From: an uncultured Ventosimonas sp.
GTDB lineage: Bacteria > Pseudomonadota > Gammaproteobacteria > Pseudomonadales > Pseudomonadaceae
NCBI GenBank assembly: GCA_945283395.1
Contig: CALYQH010000064.1
Location: 1 to 7,672, forward strand
DNA: 7,672 nt
Direction: 5' to 3'
Part shown: one piece after another, positions 1-7,162 of the stretch
Numbering within the stretch: position 1 is the stretch's first letter
Layout: each line of letters opens with the position of its first letter
The notes under the pieces: generated by a model
Databases searched by the model: none
What the model was told of the DNA's origin: nothing
What the model saw: only the letters and a program-made list of their open reading frames with translations
Made by a program: the position numbers and the translations under genes

Positions 1-314
1 ATGATACGCACTTTAACGCCATGCTGTTGTAACTTTTTAACTTCCTGCTTTAATGCCCATAAAAACAATTTCATTAAAGCCTGAACTTCTGTCACTGGAC
101 GTTGCCAATTCTCACTGGAGAAAGCAAATAACGTCAGCACTTCAACTCCCGCTTCCACACAAACTTCCACCACCGCACGAACAGCATTAACTCCCGCCTT
201 ATGCCCTGCGACATGAGGTAATAACCGTTTTTTTGCCCATCTATTATTACCATCCATAATAATAGCCACATGCTTTGGAATTTGGCCAGTGTAAGCTTGT
301 TTAGAAACGCTCAT
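1..314 (-). CDS. uppS: Undecaprenyl diphosphate synthase, N-terminal 104 residues (cut by window edge)
   Basis: This cis-prenyltransferase condenses eight isopentenyl diphosphates onto farnesyl diphosphate to make the C55 carrier precursor for peptidoglycan and other surface polymers. It acts at the cytoplasmic face of the membrane. I translated the strand by hand. The protein begins [20 protein letters not shown] and continues with the family signature MDGNNRWAK (residues 20-28), which contains the catalytic Asp21. It then has AGHKAG (36-41) and [12 protein letters not shown] (62-73), equivalent to the substrate-binding segment of E. coli UppS. The frame is open to the window edge, so only the C-terminal part is missing. 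The ATG at 314-312 lies 11 bases after the frr stop. No Shine-Dalgarno sequence is visible before it, so translation may be coupled to frr. It is the distal gene of a pyrH-frr-uppS unit. Confidence 0.95.
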   Translation of the reverse strand, partial: MSVSKQAYTGQIPKHVAIIMDGNNRWAKKRLLPHVAGHKAGVNAVRAVVEVCVEAGVEVLTLFAFSSENWQRPVTEVQALMKLFLWALKQEVKKLQQHGVKVRI

Positions 315-325
315 CAAAATTGGAA

Positions 326-883
326 TTAAACAGCCATCAAATCTGTTTCTTTTTGAGCTAATGCCTTATCAACATCAGCAATAAATTTATCAGTTACTTT
401 CTGAATTTCGTCTTGACCACGACGCTCATCATCTTCACTGATTTCTTTATCTTTTAATAGATCCTTTAATTGAGCCAGCGCATCGCGTCTTACATTACGA
501 ATGGCTACTCGCGCATTCTCGGCCTCCCCTCTAGCTTGTTTGGTAAATCCCCGCCGCGTTTCTTCGGTTAGAGGCGGCATAGGCACACGGATCACAGTGC
601 CCGCAGAAGCTGGATTTAGCCCTAAGTCAGAATTCATAATGGCTTTTTCCACCGCTTGCGTCATACTTTTGTCATATACAGTAATAGCTAACGTTCGAGC
701 ATCTTCCACGTTAATATTTGCCACTTGATTAAGCGGTGTTTCAGCGCCGTAATAAGATACTGAAATACTTTCTAAAATACTGGGATGTGCTCGGCCGGTA
801 CGAACTTTAGCAAAAGCATGGCCTAACGATTCTAGCGTTTTCTGCATACGCGTTTGCGCATCTTTTTTAATCTCATTGATCAT
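326..883 (-). CDS. frr: Ribosome recycling factor
   Basis: RRF works with EF-G in the cytoplasm to split the post-termination ribosome so that its subunits can be reused. The product is 185 residues, the normal length for the family, and is intact. Recognisable segments are MINEIKK at the start, VRTGRAHPS (27-35) and [14 protein letters not shown] (98-111). The helix carrying Arg129 and Arg132 (IRNVRR) matches the positions of the key ribosome-contacting arginines in E. coli RRF. The C-terminus DLMAV is as I remember it from Pseudomonas RRF. The ATG overlaps the pyrH stop in an ATGA arrangement. A GAGG sequence inside the last Glu codons of pyrH (897-894) can serve as its ribosome binding site, so the two genes are probably translationally coupled. 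Confidence 0.98.
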   Translation of the reverse strand: MINEIKKDAQTRMQKTLESLGHAFAKVRTGRAHPSILESISVSYYGAETPLNQVANINVEDARTLAITVYDKSMTQAVEKAIMNSDLGLNPASAGTVIRVPMPPLTEETRRGFTKQARGEAENARVAIRNVRRDALAQLKDLLKDKEISEDDERRGQDEIQKVTDKFIADVDKALAQKETDLMAV

Positions 884-1623
884 ACTGTTTCTTCCTCAAT
901 CAATGTACCTTCGCCGCCACCTACCACAATGTTAAGTAACGCGCCAGGTTTGTTCATATTAAACACACGAAGTGGCATTTGGTGATCTCGACATAAGCAA
1001 ATAGCTGTCAAGTCCATCACCCCTAATTTACGTTCTAATACCTCATCATAGGTTAAACGTTCAAATTTTTCAGCATTTGGATCTTTAAAAGGGTCGGCAG
1101 TATAGACACCATCTACTTTAGTAGCTTTTAACACTACATCCGCATTAATTTCAATAGCCCTTAAGCAAGCCGCTGAATCTGTAGTAAAAAATGGATTACC
1201 AGTACCTGCTGAAAAGATAACCACTTCCCCTGATTTTAGATGACGCATAGCTTTGCGGCGATCATAATGGTCTGTTACCCCCACCATAGAGATAGCGGAC
1301 ATAACCAAGGCAGGTATGTTTGAGCGTTCTAAAGCGTCTCGCATAGCTAAACCATTCATAACAGTTGCCAACATTCCCATATGATCGCCTGTTACTCTAT
1401 CCATCCCCGCAGCAGATAATGCAGCGCCTCTAAATAGGTTTCCGCCCCCTATCACCAACCCGACTTGTACACCAATACCAACTAATTGCCCTACTTCTAA
1501 TGCCATCCTATCCAAAACTTTGGGATCAATTCCAAAGTCTTCTGAACCCATTAAAGCTTCACCACTAAGTTTTAACAGGATCCGCTTATAACGTGGTTGC
1601 TTTAACCCCACTTGTTGAGCCAT
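880..1623 (-). CDS. pyrH: UMP kinase
   Basis: Bacterial UMP kinase phosphorylates UMP to UDP with ATP and feeds all pyrimidine nucleotide synthesis. It is a cytoplasmic hexamer of the amino acid kinase family, normally activated by GTP and inhibited by UTP. The product is 247 residues, full length. Visible motifs are the phosphate-binding KLSGEALMG (18-26), GGGNLFRG (59-66), [16 protein letters not shown] (75-90) and [13 protein letters not shown] (140-152). The sequence is very close to Pseudomonas PyrH as remembered. The ATG at 1623 has a clear TGGAG ribosome binding site with a 7-base gap. The gene has its own candidate promoter about 70 bases upstream and is separated from tsf by a strong terminator. 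Its 3' end overlaps frr by four bases. Confidence 0.98.
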   Translation of the reverse strand: MAQQVGLKQPRYKRILLKLSGEALMGSEDFGIDPKVLDRMALEVGQLVGIGVQVGLVIGGGNLFRGAALSAAGMDRVTGDHMGMLATVMNGLAMRDALERSNIPALVMSAISMVGVTDHYDRRKAMRHLKSGEVVIFSAGTGNPFFTTDSAACLRAIEINADVVLKATKVDGVYTADPFKDPNAEKFERLTYDEVLERKLGVMDLTAICLCRDHQMPLRVFNMNKPGALLNIVVGGGEGTLIEEETV

Positions 1624-1689
1624 CTTTAGTCTCCAAGTATATTTTGAACTGTCATCTTAATAATTTATTAGGCAATTATTTGGGGCGAC

Positions 1690-1718
1690 ATTATTCCCAA
1701 TAATAGTCTTTAGTTCAA
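1690..1718 (-). promoter_or_regulatory. Candidate sigma70 promoter for pyrH-frr-uppS
   Basis: Read on the minus strand, TTGAAC (1718-1713) matches the -35 consensus at four of six bases. A spacer of exactly 17 bases follows, then AATAAT (1695-1690), which matches the -10 consensus at five of six. Transcription would start near 1683, leaving a leader of about 60 bases before pyrH. Just downstream of the -10 is the GC-rich stretch GTCGCCCC, in an otherwise AT-rich spacer. A GC-rich discriminator is typical of promoters repressed by ppGpp/DksA, but stringent control here is inference. Confidence 0.6.
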
Positions 1719-1757
1719 GTTTAATATTGTAGTATGGTTTATCCTAAAATTAAAAAC

Positions 1758-1794
1758 AAAAAAGGCTGTTCGAACTAACGAACAGCCTTTTTTT
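1758..1794 (-). terminator. Intrinsic terminator after tsf
   Basis: A perfect 12-bp stem, AAAGGCTGTTCG (1761-1772) against CGAACAGCCTTT (1779-1790), encloses a 6-base loop. A/T runs on both sides can lengthen the stem to 15 bp. On the minus strand the hairpin starts 14-18 bases after the tsf stop and is followed by a U-rich run, so it should end the rpsB-tsf transcript. Because both sides carry A/T runs it could work in either direction, but no plus-strand gene is present. Confidence 0.93.
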
Positions 1795-1807
1795 GTAAAT
1801 AAAACTA

Positions 1808-2683
1808 TTACTGTTTACTAGCAGCTACTTGTGCAGCAACTTCTGAAGCAAAATCTACTTCTGCTTTTTCAATACCTTCGCCAACAGCAAAGCGAACAAA
1901 TGAAACAATTTGAGCACCAGCTTTCTTAGCATATTCACCCACTTTAACTTTATCATCTTTAACGAACACTTGACCAATAAGGCTAGCTTCATCTAAGAAT
2001 TTGTGAATACGGCCAGATACCATTTTTTCAACAATATCAGCAGGTTTACCATGCATTTTTTCTTTATTTAAGGCTAAGAATACTTCTTTTTCCTTAGCTA
2101 TTAATTCTTCAGAAATATCTTCTGGTCTTAAAACTGCTGGATTACTTGCTGTTACGTGCATAGCAATATCTTTTGCTACTTCAGCATTACCACCGCCTTG
2201 TAATGCGACTAACGCACCTATCCGGCTATTACTGTGTATATAAGCACCAACCACATCACCTTCAACCGCTGCAATACGGCGAATTGTGATGTTTTCACCT
2301 ATTTTCAATACTAATGCTTGTCTAGCAGTTTCTTGCATTTCTGCTAATTTTGCGACATCGGTAATTTTATCAGCAAACGCCTTTTCTAAAGTGTCGGCCA
2401 CAAAAGCTTTGAAATTACCATCACGCGCCACAAAGTCAGTTTCAGAATTAACCTCAAGCATAATGGCGAACTTACCATCAGCAGCTACTTTAGCAGCTAT
2501 CACACCGTCTGCCGCTACACGACCAGCAGCTTTTGCAGATTTAACCGCGCCTGACTTACGTAGTTCATCAATTGCTTTTTCAATATCACCTACCACAGCT
2601 ACTAAAGCTTTTTTACACTCCATCATGCCAAGCCCAGTGCGTTCACGCAATTCTTTTACTAATGCTGCAGTAATTTCTGCCAT
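1808..2683 (-). CDS. tsf: Elongation factor Ts
   Basis: EF-Ts is the guanine nucleotide exchange factor that regenerates EF-Tu-GTP during translation, in the cytoplasm. From the ATG at 2683 the product is 291 residues, slightly longer than the 283 of E. coli. The N-terminal UBA-like domain (about 1-53) begins [17 protein letters not shown] and includes GMMECKKAL (19-27). The core domain carries TDFV (82-85), with the Asp-Phe pair that contacts the EF-Tu magnesium site. An in-frame TTG six bases upstream (2689) would add two residues. I prefer the ATG because MAEIT is the conserved family start and AAGAGGA lies 7 bases before it. It is the second gene of the rpsB-tsf operon, behind an attenuator-like hairpin and before a strong terminator. 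Confidence 0.97.
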   Translation of the reverse strand: MAEITAALVKELRERTGLGMMECKKALVAVVGDIEKAIDELRKSGAVKSAKAAGRVAADGVIAAKVAADGKFAIMLEVNSETDFVARDGNFKAFVADTLEKAFADKITDVAKLAEMQETARQALVLKIGENITIRRIAAVEGDVVGAYIHSNSRIGALVALQGGGNAEVAKDIAMHVTASNPAVLRPEDISEELIAKEKEVFLALNKEKMHGKPADIVEKMVSGRIHKFLDEASLIGQVFVKDDKVKVGEYAKKAGAQIVSFVRFAVGEGIEKAEVDFASEVAAQVAASKQ

Positions 2684-2690
2684 AGCCAAA

Positions 2691-2697
2691 TCCTCTT
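2691..2697 (-). promoter_or_regulatory. Ribosome binding site that fixes the tsf start
   Basis: AAGAGGA on the minus strand ends 7 bases before the ATG at 2683 but only 1 base before the in-frame TTG at 2689. The spacing rules out the TTG and supports the ATG. Confidence 0.85.
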
Positions 2698-2735
2698 AAT
2701 CTTTGATACTTAACCAACGATAAAGTCATTAAGTA

Positions 2736-2760
2736 AGAAAAGGGGGCCTAGCCCCCTTAT
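2736..2760 (-). terminator. Attenuator-like hairpin between rpsB and tsf
   Basis: AAGGGGGC (2740-2747) and GCCCCCTT (2751-2758) form an 8-bp, very GC-rich stem with a 3-base loop. On the minus strand it is followed by UUCUUACUU, giving a short interrupted U-run. It lies about 30 bases after the rpsB stop and about 45 bases before the tsf ribosome binding site. The weak U-run and its place inside an operon suggest partial termination, which would set the S2 to EF-Ts ratio. It might instead protect the rpsB 3' end as a processing barrier. Confidence 0.7.
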
Positions 2761-2789
2761 TGTTCATAAATAAACTAAAGCAAAGCCGA

Positions 2790-3533
2790 TTAGCCTTCCG
2801 CAACCTCTTCGGTCACTTCTTCTTCAACAAATTCTTCAGGAGCTGCACCAGCGCCTTGTTTAATTTTTGCTACGGTATCAGCCGCTGTTCCTAAATATAA
2901 TTGAATAGCACGGATTGCATCATCATTACCAGGAATAACATAGTCTACCCCATCAGGATCACTGTTAGTATCCACAATACCTATGACAGGAATACCTAAC
3001 TTGTTAGCCTCGGCAATAGCAATTTTCTCATGATCGACATCAATAACAAATAATGCATCAGGTAAGCCGCCCATATCTTTGATACCACCAAGACTGCGCT
3101 CTAACTTTTCTAAATCACGAGTGCGCATTAAGGCTTCTTTCTTAGTTAATTTGTCAAAAGTACCATCTTGAGATTGTGCTTCTAACTCACGTAGCCGTTT
3201 AATAGATTGGCGAATCGTTTTATAGTTAGTTAGCATACCACCTAACCAACGATGGTCTACGTAAGGCATTTTGCAACGTTTAGCTTGTTCAGCAACAATT
3301 CTACTGGCAGAACGCTTAGTACCAACAAATAAAACCTTATTTTTACCAGCAACCGCTTTTTCTAAAAAAGCCATTGCAGCATTAAACATAGGAAGTGTTT
3401 TTTCTAAATTGATGATATGAATTTTATTACGAGCACCAAAAATGTATTTACCCATTTTAGGGTTCCAGTAACGGGTTTGGTGGCCGAAATGCACACCCGC
3501 AGTTAACATATCACGCATTGAAACTTGAGACAT
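2790..3533 (-). CDS. rpsB: 30S ribosomal protein S2
   Basis: S2 binds late to the 30S subunit between head and body, needs S1-linked assembly, and is essential for translation. The product is 247 residues, normal for gammaproteobacteria. It starts [20 protein letters not shown] and has [19 protein letters not shown] (25-43), the first S2 signature region. The helical coiled-coil segment lies around 105-150. The second signature, beginning [20 protein letters not shown], is in the last third. The tail is strongly acidic ([15 protein letters not shown]). The ATG has the ribosome binding site AGAGGA with a 5-base gap. The gene is first in the rpsB-tsf operon, and the upstream leader shows structure consistent with feedback repression by S2. 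Confidence 0.98.
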   Translation of the reverse strand: MSQVSMRDMLTAGVHFGHQTRYWNPKMGKYIFGARNKIHIINLEKTLPMFNAAMAFLEKAVAGKNKVLFVGTKRSASRIVAEQAKRCKMPYVDHRWLGGMLTNYKTIRQSIKRLRELEAQSQDGTFDKLTKKEALMRTRDLEKLERSLGGIKDMGGLPDALFVIDVDHEKIAIAEANKLGIPVIGIVDTNSDPDGVDYVIPGNDDAIRAIQLYLGTAADTVAKIKQGAGAAPEEFVEEEVTEEVAEG

Positions 3534-3617
3534 TTTATTCCTCTTTATGGGTTAAGCCTCCGTATATCCCAACACTCAACCTAATAAAAGGCACCCAGAA
3601 TGTCGTGTCGATATATG
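3534..3617 (-). promoter_or_regulatory. rpsB leader RNA, likely S2-responsive autoregulatory element
   Basis: On the minus strand the leader can fold as follows. TATATC (3615-3610) pairs with GATATA (3568-3563). Next to it GACAC (3609-3605) pairs with GUGUU (3575-3571), leaving GG (3570-3569) bulged. Inside this helix GCCU (3592-3589) pairs with AGGU (3582-3579) as a small hairpin. UGGGU (3597-3593), inside the loop, is complementary to ACCCA (3552-3548) outside it, which would form a pseudoknot ending just before the ribosome binding site at 3544-3539. The conserved-looking segment GGAGGCTTAACCC lies at 3561-3549. S2 repression of rpsB-tsf through a structured leader is known in E. coli. The pairings are read directly; their function here is inferred. 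Confidence 0.72.
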
Positions 3618-3622
3618 TGTGG

Positions 3623-3651
3623 TTTATTTAAAAAATAGCCAATAAGGCCAA
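3623..3651 (-). promoter_or_regulatory. Candidate rpsB promoter (proximal)
   Basis: TTGGCC (3651-3646) and AATAAA (3628-3623) are separated by 17 bases, and each matches its sigma70 consensus at four of six. Initiation would be near 3617, exactly at the 5' end of the predicted leader helix. The motifs are moderate, and a distal extended -10 is an alternative. Confidence 0.4.
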
Positions 3652-3664
3652 GTTAAGGCTGCTA

Positions 3665-3673
3665 TTTATATCA
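3665..3673 (-). promoter_or_regulatory. Candidate rpsB promoter (distal, extended -10)
   Basis: TGATATAAA (3673-3665) combines a TGN extension with a -10 hexamer matching five of six bases. The -35 region is poor (TAGTAA at 3696-3691). Transcription would start near 3658, giving a leader of about 125 bases. It could act with or instead of the proximal promoter. Confidence 0.35.
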
Positions 3674-3840
3674 CAATTAATAAAAAATTACTAGCTTGAT
3701 TCTATGTTACTGTAAATCTTATTATGGATAATAACAACTTAAATAAGCTTTGTGGAATAACAAATATTTGGTAAATGTATCTAGCACTTTAAGTCTATGC
3801 TTTTTGTTTGTTATGCCTTACTATCAAGCCTAATCATTAT

Positions 3841-3906
3841 CTATTAGAGTTAGCTATAGCTAACTATTAACTACTGGATAGTTATTTAGTCTGCTCTAGT
3901 TAATAG
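3841..3906. repeat. Cluster of overlapping inverted repeats
   Basis: Three exact inverted repeats overlap here. The first is the perfect 18-bp palindrome AGTTAGCTATAGCTAACT (3848-3865). The second is TAACTAT (3861-3867) with ATAGTTA (3878-3884). The third is CTATTAACTA (3864-3873) with TAGTTAATAG (3897-3906), 10 bp around a 23-base loop. The outer ends CTATTAGAG (3841-3849) and CTCTAGTTAATAG (3894-3906) are also imperfectly complementary. The pairings share bases and so exclude each other. No coding frame or clear U-run accompanies them. This could be a degraded small repeat element, a weak terminator region or a structured RNA; I cannot tell which. Confidence 0.6.
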
Positions 3907-3984
3907 ACTTTTCTATTTCTAAACATCTTTAGGCAAAGCTAGGCTTAAGCCATTAACTTTTCCTAATAAATATTAATGTCTTTA

Positions 3985-4020
3985 ATAGCGTTATTAGCTA
4001 ACTCAAAAAAATGACGCTAT
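3985..4020 (-). repeat. Hairpin just downstream of uvrA, possible weak terminator
   Basis: ATAGCGT (3985-3991) is exactly complementary to ACGCTAT (4014-4020); three more base positions extend the stem to 10 with one mismatch on the minus strand. The loop is large and no U-run follows in the uvrA direction. It is the only sizeable hairpin close to the uvrA stop, but it is a poor match to a classical intrinsic terminator. Confidence 0.35.
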
Positions 4021-4043
4021 ATCTAATCATTAATGCTGTTTAT

Positions 4044-6908
4044 TTACGGCTTACCCTTTACTTTAGTTTTCTTGGTCTTATTGTTTGCTAACATAAGTTT
4101 TAGAAATTTACCGGTCCAAGAATGTGGCATTTCAGCTAACTCTTCAGGAGTGCCCGAAGCAATAATTTGCCCTCCTCTAGAGCCTCCTTCAGGACCTAAG
4201 TCTACTAACCAATCAGCCGTTTTTATTACATCAAGATTATGCTCAATTACTACTATTGTATTACCATTATCACGTAATTTATGTAGTACTTTTAATAGTA
4301 ATTGAATATCAGCAAAATGCAGACCTGTCGTAGGTTCATCAAGAATATACAAAGTTTTACCTGTATCTCGTTTCGATAATTCTCTCGCTAATTTTACCCG
4401 CTGCGCCTCACCACCTGATAACGTGGTAGCACTTTGCCCTAGCTTAATATAAGAAAGACCTACCTCCATCAAGGTTTGTAATTTACGAGCTAATGCTGGC
4501 ACTGCTGCAAAAAATTCGTTAGCATCCTCAATCGTCATATCCAACACTTCTTGAATCGTTTTACCTTTGTATTTAATATCTAGAGTTTCTCGGTTATACC
4601 TTTTACCCTTACAAACATCACAAGGCACATAAATATCAGGTAAAAAATGCATTTCTACCTTAATCACTCCATCACCTTGACAGGCTTCACAGCGTCCACC
4701 TTTGACATTAAAAGAAAAACGCCCCACATTATAGCCTCTAGCTCGAGACTCAGGCACTGCGGCAAATAATTCTCGAATAGGCGTAAAAATACCCGTATAA
4801 GTGGCAGGATTTGAGCGTGGAGTCCGACCAATAGGGCTTTGATCTATATCTACCACCTTATCTAACTTATCAAGACCTTGAATGGACTTGTAAGGGGCAA
4901 CTTCTAAACTAGTTGCATTATTTAAAGCGCTCGCCGATAAGGGATAAAGGGTATCATTAATAAGCGTTGATTTACCTGAACCCGATACCCCTGTAACACA
5001 AGTAAATAGACCTAATGGCAAACGCAGCGTCACGCTTTTTAAATTATTTCCCGTTGCCCCCTCTAGCACTAATTGCTGTTTCTTATTATAAGGGGTACGT
5101 TTATTGGGTACTTCAATTCTTAATTTACCTGATAAATATTGGCCGGTGAGTGAATCGGGATTAGCCATGATTTGTTGTGGAGTACCTTTAGCTATTATCT
5201 GCCCACCATGTACCCCCGCCCCAGGTCCTATATCTACTACAAAATCAGCTAGACGAATAGCATCTTCATCATGCTCTACTACTATAACGGTATTACCTAG
5301 GTCTCTTAAGTGAGTTAAGGTTTTAAGTAATCTATCATTATCTCTTTGATGAAGCCCTATGGAAGGCTCATCTAATATATACATAACTCCTACTAAACCT
5401 GCTCCTATTTGACTAGCTAATCTAATACGTTGTGCCTCGCCACCTGACAAGGTCTCTGCACTACGCTCAAGGGTTAAATAATCTAATCCTACATTGACTA
5501 AAAACTCCAATCTCAAACTAATTTCTTTAAGGATCTTCTCAGCAATAGCTCCTTTATTACCACTTAGCATTAAAGTTGAAAAATAGTCATAGGCATCTCC
5601 TACAGGTAGCTCTACAACTTGTGGCAAAGTCTTTTCACCCACCCACACACAACATGCCTCAGGTCTTAATCGAGCCCCGTGACAACTAGGACAGGCTTGG
5701 GTACTTAATAACTTAGCCAACTCTTCTCGAACGCTTTGTGACTCTGTCTCACGATAGCGCCGTGCCAAATTAGGCAATACCCCCTCAAAAGCATGTTTAC
5801 GTTTTACTACATCACCTCTATCATTTAAATAATTAAAGGTAATCTGTTCTTCGCCGCTGCCTTGTAAGATGACTTGCTGTTGTTTAGTAGTTAACTCTTT
5901 AAAAGGGGTATCTAAGCTAAATTTAAAATGCTTAGCTAATGAAGTTAGCATTTGAAAGGTATAAGCATTACGTCTATCCCATCCTTTAATGGCCCCTTCC
6001 CCCAACGTTAACTCCTCATGCACAATACGGCGCGAATCAAAAAACTCTTTCATTCCAAGCCCATCACAAGTAGCACAAGCGCCTGCTGGATTATTAAAAG
6101 AAAACAATTTAGGTTCAAGTTCACTGATAGAAAAACCACAAACGGGACAAGCAAACTTAGCAGAAAAAATAATTTCTTCAAGGCTTGTCTGATCATCCAA
6201 CGGAGCGATAATAGCAGTATCATCTGCTAATTTGAGGGCTGTTTCAAAAGACTCTGCCAATCTTTGTTGAATATCTGCCTTTACCCTGAATCTATCAATT
6301 ACTACGTCTATGCTGTGCTTTTTTTGTTTATCTAACTTTGGTAATTCATCTAATTCATAAAGCCTACCGTCTACTCTAGCACGAACAAAGCCTTGTGCTC
6401 GCATTTCTTCAAAAACAACTAGATGCTCGCCTTTACGCTCTTTGATAATAGGGGCTAATAACATCAACTTAGTCCCTTCAGGTAAACTTAGCACTTGATC
6501 TACCATTTGACTAACTGTTTGCGCCTCCAGCGGAATATCATGTTGTGGGCAATGAGGCGTTCCTACTCTGGCATAAAGTAGCCGTAAATAGTCATAAATC
6601 TCTGTAATAGTTCCTACCGTTGAGCGAGGATTATGGGAGGTAGATTTTTGTTCAATTGAAATTGCCGGAGATAGCCCTTCAATCGCGTCTACATCAGGCT
6701 TTTCCATCATAGATAGAAACTGCCTTGCATAGGCTGAAAGTGACTCCACGTAACGCCTTTGTCCCTCTGCGTAGAGCGTATCAAAAGCTAATGATGACTT
6801 ACCCGAGCCTGATAGGCCAGTGATGACGATTAATTTATCACGGGGTAAAGTTATATCAATATTTTTAAGATTATGAGTACGTGCGCCACGAACTAATATA
6901 TTTTCCAA
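4044..6908 (-). CDS. uvrA: Excinuclease ABC subunit A
   Basis: UvrA is the DNA-damage sensor of nucleotide excision repair. As an ATP-dependent dimer it locates bulky lesions and loads UvrB. The 954-residue product has the full tandem ABC layout. Walker A1 is GLSGSGKSS with Lys37, and the first zinc module starts CPVC (about 254-257). Signature LSGGEAQR is at 487-494, followed by Walker [11 protein letters not shown]. Walker A2 is GVSGSGKST with Lys646. The second zinc finger begins CEAC at 740 and ends with CDVC. The second signature starts at 830, followed by [10 protein letters not shown]. Lys37, Lys646 and Cys740 fall at the E. coli numbers if translation starts at the TTG at 6908. An upstream TTG (6929) would add seven residues but lacks a ribosome binding site. 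The C-terminus carries a short Lys-rich tail ([12 protein letters not shown]). It follows uvrD in the same direction. Confidence 0.97.
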   Translation of the reverse strand: MENILVRGARTHNLKNIDITLPRDKLIVITGLSGSGKSSLAFDTLYAEGQRRYVESLSAYARQFLSMMEKPDVDAIEGLSPAISIEQKSTSHNPRSTVGTITEIYDYLRLLYARVGTPHCPQHDIPLEAQTVSQMVDQVLSLPEGTKLMLLAPIIKERKGEHLVVFEEMRAQGFVRARVDGRLYELDELPKLDKQKKHSIDVVIDRFRVKADIQQRLAESFETALKLADDTAIIAPLDDQTSLEEIIFSAKFACPVCGFSISELEPKLFSFNNPAGACATCDGLGMKEFFDSRRIVHEELTLGEGAIKGWDRRNAYTFQMLTSLAKHFKFSLDTPFKELTTKQQQVILQGSGEEQITFNYLNDRGDVVKRKHAFEGVLPNLARRYRETESQSVREELAKLLSTQACPSCHGARLRPEACCVWVGEKTLPQVVELPVGDAYDYFSTLMLSGNKGAIAEKILKEISLRLEFLVNVGLDYLTLERSAETLSGGEAQRIRLASQIGAGLVGVMYILDEPSIGLHQRDNDRLLKTLTHLRDLGNTVIVVEHDEDAIRLADFVVDIGPGAGVHGGQIIAKGTPQQIMANPDSLTGQYLSGKLRIEVPNKRTPYNKKQQLVLEGATGNNLKSVTLRLPLGLFTCVTGVSGSGKSTLINDTLYPLSASALNNATSLEVAPYKSIQGLDKLDKVVDIDQSPIGRTPRSNPATYTGIFTPIRELFAAVPESRARGYNVGRFSFNVKGGRCEACQGDGVIKVEMHFLPDIYVPCDVCKGKRYNRETLDIKYKGKTIQEVLDMTIEDANEFFAAVPALARKLQTLMEVGLSYIKLGQSATTLSGGEAQRVKLARELSKRDTGKTLYILDEPTTGLHFADIQLLLKVLHKLRDNGNTIVVIEHNLDVIKTADWLVDLGPEGGSRGGQIIASGTPEELAEMPHSWTGKFLKLMLANNKTKKTKVKGKP

Positions 6909-6913
6909 AGTTG

Positions 6914-6917
6914 CCTC
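6914..6917 (-). promoter_or_regulatory. Ribosome binding site supporting the uvrA TTG start
   Basis: GAGG on the minus strand lies 5 bases before the TTG at 6908-6906. Nothing purine-rich precedes the other in-frame TTG at 6929, and no in-frame ATG or GTG is found near the conserved start [14 protein letters not shown]. Confidence 0.7.
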
Positions 6918-6945
6918 GCTAAAGAGCAAATATACAAAGCTAATT

Positions 6946-6974
6946 AATATAACATTTGTTTAAAAAACAGGCTA
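6946..6974 (-). promoter_or_regulatory. Weak candidate uvrA promoter
   Basis: TATATT (6951-6946) matches the -10 consensus at five of six bases. The hexamer 17 bases upstream (TAGCCT, 6974-6969) is a poor -35. Initiation would be near 6939, about 30 bases before the uvrA start. In such AT-rich DNA this match could be chance. Confidence 0.28.
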
Positions 6975-7162
6975 ATTAACAAAATAAATAAAGAGATAGT
7001 TAGAAATGATCAAGAAGTTAGCTTACAACCAAGTTACTTAGTAATTACCTAAAACGGACTTAGTAGCTAGCTAAAGATTACTAATATGCCATTAGTTATA
7101 CCTTAGTAAGACGCTTCGCTCTATGCCAACATACTTCCTGTTAGCAATAGACTAACTAAGCT

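Larger units (their letters stand above)
3652..4043. other. Gene-free AT-rich spacer between uvrA and rpsB
   Basis: I see no convincing coding frame, tRNA or other known RNA in these 392 bases; stops are frequent on both strands. It holds the distal candidate rpsB promoter (3665-3673), short perfect inverted repeats at 3719-3734 (TTATTAT, GG, ATAATAA) and 3761-3770 (CAAATATTTG), a denser inverted-repeat cluster at 3841-3906, and a hairpin at 3985-4020 just after uvrA. Confidence 0.7.
6909..7162. other. AT-rich spacer between uvrD and uvrA
   Basis: There is no gene and no convincing terminator after uvrD, so read-through into uvrA is possible. The spacer has three copies of CTTAGTA (7037-7043, 7059-7065, 7102-7108) and the 10-bp palindrome TAGCTAGCTA (7064-7073). 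The same TAGCTA word occurs in the uvrA-rpsB spacer. Besides the weak uvrA promoter candidate and its ribosome binding site, I see nothing functional. Confidence 0.55.

Noticed and set aside
501..728. Plus-strand open frame of 75 codons over frr
   Set aside because: Antisense to the conserved body of frr, with no start signal and no family resemblance.
2286..2699. Plus-strand open frame of 137 codons over tsf
   Set aside because: It is the antisense shadow of the 5' half of tsf; its Ser/Ala-rich translation mirrors the Ala-rich EF-Ts codons.
3652..4043. A remnant of map or another displaced gene in the long spacer
   Set aside because: I looked for a decayed methionine aminopeptidase frame on both strands because map is often next to rpsB, but saw no recognisable motif.
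4033..4305. Plus-strand open frame of 90 codons at the 3' end of uvrA
   Set aside because: It lies antisense to the well-conserved C-terminal part of uvrA, has no ribosome binding site and shows no recognisable protein features.
5104..6230. Three short plus-strand open frames within uvrA (5104-5313, 5989-6192, 6018-6230)
   Set aside because: All lie antisense to conserved UvrA domains, two overlap each other in different frames, and none has a ribosome binding site.
6955..6970. Possible LexA (SOS) box upstream of uvrA: on the minus strand CTGTTTTTTAAACAAA
   Set aside because: One half-site (CTGT) is present, but the opposite half reads AAACAAA rather than ACAG at the required spacing. The consensus CTG-N10-CAG is not met, so I do not call SOS control from the sequence.
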